Of a stretch of DNA of 64,000 nt, positions 58,471-64,000 are shown in pieces. Source of the DNA: Eggerthella lenta DSM 2243. Lineage in GTDB: Bacteria; Actinomycetota; Coriobacteriia; Coriobacteriales; Eggerthellaceae. Location: the NCBI RefSeq assembly GCF_000024265.1, contig NC_013204.1:1042180-1106179 (forward strand), in the 5' to 3' direction. The first letter of the stretch is position 1; every line of letters starts with the position of its first letter. The notes below the pieces were generated by a model. The model was not told where the DNA came from, did no database searches, and saw nothing but the letters and a program-made list of their open reading frames with translations. Position numbers and translations under genes: made by a program.

Positions 58471-59574
58471 CTACCTGAGGTTGAGCGAGTAGTTTCTGAC
58501 GGGCGCCGCGGCGCTCGCGCATGCAGCGCCCGCCGCCGCGGCGACGCGCGCCGGGGGGACGGCCGGAATGCGCGAGTCGATCGCCGCGCTGCGCTCCCTC
58601 TCGCGCTCGGCGTCGCGCGGCTTGAACTCGACGATGTTGTCGGCCGCGGCCGGCTCGTCGATCTCGTCGAGGGCGACCTTGGCGCGGGCGGCGTGGCGCC
58701 CCCGCGTGCCTGCCGGGAATCCGGACCTGAGCGAGGTGCCGATGCCGTTGATGAGGTCTCGCAGGCGCTCGTCGTCCGCCGCGGCCGCCGGCTTCGCCGC
58801 CGCATGCTTCGGTGCGGGCGCTGCCTCGGCCGGCTCGGCTGCGGACTCGAGCCCAGCCTCGCGCGGCACCGGAGCCGCCGCCGTTGCCGGGGCGGGCGCC
58901 GGGGACGCCTGGCGCGGTTCGGCCGTGGCCTTCGCGGGTTTGGGGACGGCGCGCAGGCGGCGCATCAGCTCACCCAGGGCCTGGGCGATGCGCTTGCGCC
59001 CGGCGGCGAGAACTTCGGAGACCTTGAGGCCGTGGAGCGAGGAGATCGTCTTGGCGGCCTGCTCGCGTGAGAGCTCCCCGATGTAGTCCGAGATGCGCGA
59101 TTGCGCATCGAAATCGGCGGGCACGGGGCTCCCTATCTCGGCAAGGGCGCGCTTCGCGAGCAGGTCGACGCACTCGCGCCGGAAGTCGGCGCTGCTCTTG
59201 TAGATGGAGGCGTTGGCGGCCGCGAAGGCGTCGAACGCGGAGTTGAAGGTGTTCTTCTGGTCGGGCGATGCCGTCATGCCCATCGATGCCGTCAGGGCGT
59301 CGATGGTGCCCTCGAACTCGGCGTCCAGCGCGCGGCGGTATTCCTCGAGCCCGCCGCGGGCGGACTTGGCGGCGAGGTTGCCCCTCACCGTCTCGACCGC
59401 GCGCTCGCGGGCGGCGCCGACCGCCGCCATGAGCTCCGCGTCGTTTTCCATAGCAGCTGCCACGAGTCGATACGCCTCCTCGATATCGATGCCGTCACCG
59501 AGCCCGGATCCGATTGCTCCGATATCGAGCGTGACCGAGCGTTGTCCCGACGCTGCGGGGGGTGCGTCCGCCAT
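58471..59574 (-). CDS. Unknown 367-residue tail protein
   Basis: The start MADAPPAASG at 59574 is 35 bases after the upstream stop; the longer open frame is shadow sequence. Residues 60-150 (ALTASMGMTASPDQKNTFNS, then AFDAFAAANASIY) are homologous to the upstream gene's product. Residues 210-300 are Ala/Pro-rich and probably flexible. The end is PPARVAAAAGAACASAAAP with a short basic end, a variant of the tail. Confidence 0.75.
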   Translation of the reverse strand: MADAPPAASGQRSVTLDIGAIGSGLGDGIDIEEAYRLVAAAMENDAELMAAVGAARERAVETVRGNLAAKSARGGLEEYRRALDAEFEGTIDALTASMGMTASPDQKNTFNSAFDAFAAANASIYKSSADFRRECVDLLAKRALAEIGSPVPADFDAQSRISDYIGELSREQAAKTISSLHGLKVSEVLAAGRKRIAQALGELMRRLRAVPKPAKATAEPRQASPAPAPATAAAPVPREAGLESAAEPAEAAPAPKHAAAKPAAAADDERLRDLINGIGTSLRSGFPAGTRGRHAARAKVALDEIDEPAAADNIVEFKPRDAERERERSAAIDSRIPAVPPARVAAAAGAACASAAAPVRNYSLNLR

Positions 59575-59609
59575 GAGTCGACCCTGCCTTTCCAGAGGTT
59601 CAGATGGGC

Positions 59610-60677
59610 CTAGTAGCCCTGCTTGTAGGTGCTGCCGTAGGCGTCCTGGCCATAGGGGCCGTACTGCCCGCGGATGTCGCCATGGGTCTCGGGTCGGGCA
59701 TATCCCGCTCCCTCTCCCTGGTAGGCGTCCTGGTAATCGTCCTGTCGGTACGTCTCGGGCTGGACCGGGGCCGACGTCGCCTCGCCCGGGCGGGCGGGGT
59801 GATCGGTATCGGGGCGCGCGATGATGCCGGTTGCATCCGCGTCGAGGCCCTGCGCCGCATCGACCGCGTCCTCGAACTCGGCATCGGTCTCGTCGGTGTA
59901 TACCGGGCGGAGCGCGTCGTCGAAGTGGTCGACGGTTTTGTGCTCGAAGGCCGCCTGGGTCACGGCGAACTGGACGGCTGTCTCGGGGACGCTGGGCGTC
60001 GAGGTCGCGGCCTTGACGTTCTCGATCGCGATGCAGGCGTCGTTCAGGTGGATGAAGCTGTCGGGGGTCGTGACGTTGTCGTTGATGAACTTGTCGGCGA
60101 ACTCGACGGACGCGTCCGTGTCGAGCTTGAACCCGCGGACGCTGTTCATGGCCTGCTGGTAGGCCATCTTCGAGATTCCCTCGGCCACGTAGAGCTGGCA
60201 GGGGACGGGCATGTCGGCGGCGTAGCCGTCGAACTCGAGGCAGGCGTTTCGCGCCAGGAACTCGCAGAAGCCGTCGACGATCTGGGGTGCGGCGCCGTAG
60301 AGGTCGCAGATGTTGGCCGCGAAGGCGTCGACCGCGGACTTGAAGGTGTTGTTGCCGTCCTTGGAGAAGCCGAAGCGGCACGCGGCGTCCTTGCAAGCCT
60401 CGCCGAACACCGGGATGAAGGAGTCCTTGAAGCTCTTGATGCGCTCGGCCCAGACGGTGAGCACGGCTTCGCCGAACGCCGCCTCCTGCGCCTCGGCGAA
60501 TGCCGCGGCGAGCTCTTCGTTGCCCTCGAGCTCGGCATCCATGACGGCGTAGAGCCTGGGGAGATCGGAGGGGTTGATCTTGCAGTTGACCTTCTTGGAG
60601 CGGACGCGCTCGACCAGGGCGTCGTAGCCGTCGAGCTCGAAGGTGACGTCCGCGCCGTCGAATTTCATATTTCCCAT
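59610..60677 (-). CDS. Unknown 355-residue protein, first gene of its operon
   Basis: The start MGNMKFDGADV at 60677 follows the regulon promoter; a longer frame would translate the palindrome. GEACKDAACRFGFSKDGNNT and FKSAVDAFAANICDLYG (about residues 95-130) define the family shared with the next gene and with 57433-58350. The C-terminal 70 residues are Gln/Tyr/Gly-rich and disordered (QYGPYGQDAYGSTYKQGY); no shared tail is present, the main exception among first genes of regulon units. Confidence 0.8.
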   Translation of the reverse strand: MGNMKFDGADVTFELDGYDALVERVRSKKVNCKINPSDLPRLYAVMDAELEGNEELAAAFAEAQEAAFGEAVLTVWAERIKSFKDSFIPVFGEACKDAACRFGFSKDGNNTFKSAVDAFAANICDLYGAAPQIVDGFCEFLARNACLEFDGYAADMPVPCQLYVAEGISKMAYQQAMNSVRGFKLDTDASVEFADKFINDNVTTPDSFIHLNDACIAIENVKAATSTPSVPETAVQFAVTQAAFEHKTVDHFDDALRPVYTDETDAEFEDAVDAAQGLDADATGIIARPDTDHPARPGEATSAPVQPETYRQDDYQDAYQGEGAGYARPETHGDIRGQYGPYGQDAYGSTYKQGY

Positions 60678-60719
60678 TGAGAGGCCCTTTCGGTGAGAAG
60701 CGGTGAGGGGTATTCGACC

Positions 60720-60768
60720 ACGGTATGGCCGCGGGCCGAAGTTTGTAACCCTTTTTCCCAATCGGGAA
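60720..60768 (-). promoter_or_regulatory. Regulon promoter, palindrome copy 13 (variant)
   Basis: The variant TTCCCAATCGGGAA is at 60755-60768; TACCGT is at 60720-60725, exactly 29 bp away; the -35 position is TTACAA. Confidence 0.7.
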
Positions 60769-60812
60769 GCGTTTCATACCGATATGCGGGCACGATGCTC
60801 GATTTTTGGGAA

Positions 60813-62135
60813 TTACAGATGGAGCCCCGTCCGCTTCGCCGCTCCGGTCGCGCAAACGGCGCCCATGTCGGGAACCATGAACCCGCGCCCGCCGCTGATC
60901 TCATGGGCGTGCCTGGTCAGCATCATGGCGCGCAGGTCGATCGCTTCCCTGATTTTGTCGATTCTGCCGCGCTCGTTGGCGATGAACGGGTTGCCGAGGA
61001 GGATGTCGCAGGCCTCCTCCGAGAAGCCCTTGAGCCCGGACGGGTCGAACCAGGACAGGTCGCGGCAATATCTGCCGAGTTGTTCGTCGATCTTGCGGGC
61101 GAAGGGACGCATCATGCCGGCCCGCGGGGTCGTGTAGCCGTCGAAGGGCTGGGAGAGCTCGCGGTCGCACCAGAGGGCTTCGCCGGTGTCGAACACCGGC
61201 GCCGCGCGGAGCCATTCCCTGCTCTCGCTGTCGATGAGCACGCCGAAGTTGTTCCAGTGCCTATCGAAGTTCGCCATGAGGTAGTCGATGACGAGCATCT
61301 TCTCCACGTCCTCGCGCACGTCGAGCCCGTGGGCGGCGCAGGCGGACACGTAGAAATCGTGCAGCCCGAGGTCCGAGGGGCGTTTCGACGAGCAGAGCAG
61401 CGCCCAGGCCGGCACGAACTCGGTGACCTGGTCGGTCATGGGTTTGCAGCGGGAGGTCCACTTCATGAAGCCGCCGTCCTCGAGCTCGTAGGCGACATAG
61501 TCGCCCTCGTCGAGCAGCCGCGAGCACAGGACGCTGGCGATCTTCTCGTTGAACGGTTCCTGGAACCTGCCGGAGGATCGCCCGGACTTGACCAGCATCC
61601 GCTGCCCGCCCTCGATCGTCCAGCGTTTCGGCAGGTTGCCGTTCAGGGCCGCATCGGGTGATGAGGCGAGGAGGTCGGCGTTGCCCCTGATCTTCTCGAT
61701 GAGGGAGGGGACCGACGAGGCGTCGTGCGGAAGAAGCAGCTCGCCGAGCTCTTCGCTGAAATCGTTCTCGAAGCAGTTGACGTCGCGCCATGTAGATGCT
61801 GATCCGGCGGGGCGGATCCAATATTGGTCGGACAGCGATGCGCCGAAACCAGAGGCCATGAGGGAGGCGGCCGACGGGTAGCCGACGGCGCGAAGGCGGT
61901 CCGCGGCATCGGGGCGGAAATCGGGGATGCCCCTGTTCTTGAACCAGCTCGAGAGCCTGTCGCGCGTGATGTTGCCCGATGGGTCGGTCGCCATAAGGGG
62001 GGCATGCGCCGCATCGAGGACGTGGGTCTTGCCGGTCACGGCCTGGCGGTCATGGTTCCAGGTGAACTCGGCGACCTCGTGGTCGCCGCACATGAGGGTG
62101 AGCCGCGAGAGCTCGGGCTGCCTGCTGTCCATCAT
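60813..62135 (-). CDS. HipA-like kinase domain protein
   Basis: The 440-residue protein has a HipA/PI-kinase-like C-terminal half: FNEKIASVLCSRLLDEGDYV, then VIDYLMANFDRHWNNFGVLI (catalytic Asp and Asn) and APVFDTGEALW (the DFG-like metal-binding Asp). HipA kinases phosphorylate a tRNA synthetase or another target and usually pair with an HTH antitoxin; none is adjacent, though the N-terminal third could have its own role. The protein ends TGLHL, resembling tail ends, but lacks the Ala core and a palindrome. Confidence 0.7.
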   Translation of the reverse strand: MMDSRQPELSRLTLMCGDHEVAEFTWNHDRQAVTGKTHVLDAAHAPLMATDPSGNITRDRLSSWFKNRGIPDFRPDAADRLRAVGYPSAASLMASGFGASLSDQYWIRPAGSASTWRDVNCFENDFSEELGELLLPHDASSVPSLIEKIRGNADLLASSPDAALNGNLPKRWTIEGGQRMLVKSGRSSGRFQEPFNEKIASVLCSRLLDEGDYVAYELEDGGFMKWTSRCKPMTDQVTEFVPAWALLCSSKRPSDLGLHDFYVSACAAHGLDVREDVEKMLVIDYLMANFDRHWNNFGVLIDSESREWLRAAPVFDTGEALWCDRELSQPFDGYTTPRAGMMRPFARKIDEQLGRYCRDLSWFDPSGLKGFSEEACDILLGNPFIANERGRIDKIREAIDLRAMMLTRHAHEISGGRGFMVPDMGAVCATGAAKRTGLHL

Positions 62136-62225
62136 CTGGCTCCGATCGTTGCTTAATTGACTATGGCGTTGCCGTCATTTTATCGCACGGCGGGCGCCGG
62201 CGCGCGAACCGTTACGAAGACCCGT

Positions 62226-63341
62226 CTACTCCCAGTGCCCGGCCACATCCACGACCCAGTGCCTACCGGTCGCCTGCTGCTCGTAATGTCCCTGGTCCTC
62301 GCTTGTGGTATATGAGTCGTCGGTGTAGCCATCATGGTTCTGACCTTGAGCATACATCGCGTCGCTATGGGCATAGAATCCGTTCTTCGAGTCGAAGGTC
62401 GCGCCGCAGGCGTTGCAGATGAAGCGGCCGTGGCGCACGTACACGACGTTCGGGACCCAGACCTGGCCGTAGTCGGTCTCCCAGTGCCCCTGCTCGGGGA
62501 CCCACTTCTTCTGGGATTGCGCGGAGCCGGATGCCGACGAGCTCGAGGACGAGCCGCCGGACGCCTGCGTCGCCGCGTTGCCCTTCGAGTCGTTCTTCTT
62601 GGTATCGGACTTGGTGTCCGCCTTGGCGCCGGAATCGTCGGCCTTCGCGCTGCCGTCCTCGGCCGTCTCGGACTTGTCGCCCTCGTCTGCCTTGGGGGCG
62701 GCTCCGGCCTCGATCTTGCCGCCGGCCGAATCGGTCACCGTTCCCGCGTTCTGTTCGTAGCCGGCGTCATGCACGCCGTCGGAGTTCCAGACGCCGTCGG
62801 ATATCACATGCCCGCCCGAGCCGTTGACGACCTCCGCGGTGGTGCCGCCGGAGGGCGCTGCGGCGGGCGAGTTCGTGACGGCGACCTGGACGTTGCCGCC
62901 TTCGTCGACCGCGGCCCAGGTGACGGTCTCGATCGTCTTGCCGCCGGTCTCGCATCCGTCGAGCGAGCGGGCGAGCGCGGCGCTGCGGCGGGCGGTGGAG
63001 TCCACGGTCGCGGCGGCATCGTCGTCGGCGCGCTGCGTCACGAAGACGCGGCCCTTGCCGGTCGTGACGGTGACCTCGTCGGCGGGGGCGCCGACGTCCT
63101 GCCCGTCGAGCGTGAGCGTCGGGCATATCTTGGCGATGTCGGCGGGGGCGACGGATTCGGCGCCGGCCTTCTCGACGGCGGACGGCGAGCTGTCGATCGG
63201 TTCGGGTCGGTTGGATGCGATGACGATTCCGGCCCCGCCGATGGCGAGGACGGCGACGACACCGGCGCAGATTACCGCCTTGCGGCGCGCGGCGGGCTCC
63301 GCCAAGAGGTCGCGGATCTTGTCGATAGGGTTGTTCTTCAT
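62226..63341 (-). CDS. Membrane-anchored extracellular protein with C2H2-like zinc motif
   Basis: The 371-residue protein has a short cytoplasmic N-terminus, one membrane segment (about residues 22-42), a Ser/Ala/Asp/Lys-rich linker (about 195-270), and a C-terminal domain with VPEQGHWETDYGQVWVPNVV and FICNACGATFDSKNGFYAHS. CxxC followed by spaced His residues is a zinc-finger-like motif seen in surface proteins of gut Actinobacteria and Firmicutes. The role is unknown. It has AAAGGACC before the start. Confidence 0.7.
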   Translation of the reverse strand: MKNNPIDKIRDLLAEPAARRKAVICAGVVAVLAIGGAGIVIASNRPEPIDSSPSAVEKAGAESVAPADIAKICPTLTLDGQDVGAPADEVTVTTGKGRVFVTQRADDDAAATVDSTARRSAALARSLDGCETGGKTIETVTWAAVDEGGNVQVAVTNSPAAAPSGGTTAEVVNGSGGHVISDGVWNSDGVHDAGYEQNAGTVTDSAGGKIEAGAAPKADEGDKSETAEDGSAKADDSGAKADTKSDTKKNDSKGNAATQASGGSSSSSSASGSAQSQKKWVPEQGHWETDYGQVWVPNVVYVRHGRFICNACGATFDSKNGFYAHSDAMYAQGQNHDGYTDDSYTTSEDQGHYEQQATGRHWVVDVAGHWE

Positions 63342-63410
63342 GGCATGGTCCTTTCGAGATATATGCCTGATGGTCTTTTCGCTGCTTGTTTGGTCCCCTT
63401 CGGTGTGTCC

Positions 63411-63683
63411 CTAGCGCACCGAGGAGTATTCCGGGAGCGCGGGAATGCGCTCGCGGGGCGCGGACGGATGTTCCACGGGCTTCTCCTTCTTCGCTCCCGC
63501 GTGTCGGCGGCAGGCGGAGATGAGGGCCCAGGCCCCGCGTCCGACGAGGGCGACCGCCCCGATCGCGCATGAGGCGACGAGCAGGGCGAGCGATCCCGCG
63601 AGCTTGATGAGCTCATAGCCCAGCTTGATGAAGGGCCAGAGGATTGCGAGCGCGAACGCTCCGATGATGATGGTGGGCAGCAT
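63411..63683 (-). CDS. Small membrane protein
   Basis: The 90-residue protein has two membrane segments (TIIIGAFALAILWPFI and LALLVASCAIGAVALVG) and a basic, Pro-containing C-terminus. The start has AAAGGATCGACCC. It lies 69 bases before the membrane-anchored protein gene and is probably co-transcribed with it. Confidence 0.65.
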   Translation of the reverse strand: MLPTIIIGAFALAILWPFIKLGYELIKLAGSLALLVASCAIGAVALVGRGAWALISACRRHAGAKKEKPVEHPSAPRERIPALPEYSSVR

Positions 63684-63717
63684 GGGTCGATCCTTTCCCT
63701 CGGGTTTTACTATGTGC

Positions 63718-64000
63718 TCAGTCTTCGGTATCGGGAGGATCGAGCGGCGCGATGGCGACGTAGTCCTCGTTGCGCCGGCGGAGCACGAACGTGATCCGGT
63801 GGTCGTGGGCGTTCCGGCAGAACGTGAACAGGCGGCGCAGCACCCTCGTGTATTGGTTGCAGGCGTATTTTCCCATTGTCCTGTATCCCGGGTCCACGGG
63901 GACGATGGCGACGTATGCCCGGCCCTGCTTGAGCACGGTGCAGGGCACCGACGTGTCGTGCACCCGCTTCGCGATCGAAGCGAAGTTGTTCTTGAGTTCG
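63718..64000 (-). CDS. Phd/YefM-like antitoxin, 5' end beyond the window
   Basis: The frame is open to the right edge. The visible part reads ELKNNFASIAKRVHDTSVPC then TVLKQGRAYVAIVPVD, which fits the Phd/YefM pattern (a helix with N-F, a short loop, a strand and a G-x-x-V-A-hydrophobic strand). Such proteins bind their own promoter and neutralise a toxin. A GTG at 63963 could be read as a start, but it would remove the family helix. The C-terminal half (QYTRVLRRLFTFCRNAHDHR) is unusual. No toxin gene is visible between its end and 63683. Confidence 0.55.
   Translation of the reverse strand, partial: ELKNNFASIAKRVHDTSVPCTVLKQGRAYVAIVPVDPGYRTMGKYACNQYTRVLRRLFTFCRNAHDHRITFVLRRRNEDYVAIAPLDPPDTED

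Noticed and set aside
822-59574. The C-terminal tail as an SsrA-like degradation tag or type VII secretion signal
   Set aside because: SsrA tags end in small hydrophobic residues (LAA), while these ends are basic; no YxxxD/E motif or WXG partner was seen.
2935-60768. The palindrome as -35 element of an ECF-type sigma factor
   Set aside because: Sigma -35 to -10 spacing is 15-19 bp; here the gap is 28, 29 or 39 bp and the site is symmetrical.
2935-60768. The palindrome as a simple intrinsic terminator
   Set aside because: Most copies lack a following T run, and the distance to a downstream TAnnnT box is fixed, which a terminator would not need.
58471-60855. A 794-residue open frame covering two genes
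   Set aside because: Its first 430 residues are Arg/Gly-rich shadow of the gene at 59610-60677; only the part from 59574 down reads as protein.
1-64000. CRISPR arrays, rRNA and tRNA genes
   Set aside because: No regularly spaced repeats, rRNA core sequences or tRNA T-loop patterns were found on reading through the window.

Overview
The window is GC-rich throughout and almost every gene is on the minus strand. An actinobacterial-type integration host factor (33258-33587), a Tad/Flp pilus locus without a secretin, a Tat-exported surface-type protein and many GTG/TTG starts point to a Gram-positive actinobacterium, most likely a Coriobacteriia (Collinsella-like) gut organism; this assignment is inference. 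The content (SNF2/methylase polyvalent protein, TnpV, ArdA, toxin-antitoxin pairs, IS and sugar-transferase scars) looks like part of a large conjugative element or plasmid. No relaxase, coupling protein, replication gene, rRNA or tRNA is visible here.

Layout. 1-0.6 kb: AbiE-type toxin-antitoxin pair cut by the left edge. 0.8-3.5 kb: NUMOD1-like repeat protein, an unknown protein, a divergent HsdS-like gene. 3.45-3.8 kb: scar of a sugar transferase joined to an IS3 orfA fragment. 4.0-5.7 kb: a winged-helix/nucleotidyltransferase toxin-antitoxin pair. 5.9-33.0 kb: a long accessory block of mostly unknown, partly paralogous genes, including a 2194-residue methylase/helicase and an ArdC-like protein. 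33.3-35.1 kb: mIHF, small regulators and a gene-poor stretch. 35.2-42.8 kb: a Tad pilus operon. 43-50 kb: two multispanning membrane proteins and an HTH/membrane/Tat-exported protein operon. 50.2-60.8 kb: the unknown family again, with ArdA. 60.8-64 kb: HipA-like kinase, membrane proteins and a partial Phd/YefM-like antitoxin.

Two signals tie the 0.8-33 kb and 50-61 kb blocks together. First, a 14-bp palindrome (TTCCCGAACGGGAA) occurs 13 times between genes. In each case a TAnnnT -10 box lies 29 bp (or one helical turn further, 39 bp; once 28 bp) from it, followed by a start codon. I read this as one activator-controlled regulon. Second, about 25 otherwise different proteins encoded by these units end in a common tail: P-x-x-[ILMV]-A-x-A-A-[KR]-x-A-A, a short flexible linker, and a basic C-terminus such as GIKH, GKHI, GKKL or GNKR. 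The Tad, toxin-antitoxin and Tat genes have neither signal.

Tail carriers include ArdA and the DarB-like polyvalent protein, both of which would be most useful immediately on entry into a new cell. My working model is a co-ordinately expressed set of proteins exported or packaged with the element DNA through a shared C-terminal signal. The sequence shows the tail and the promoter architecture directly; the delivery function is inference.
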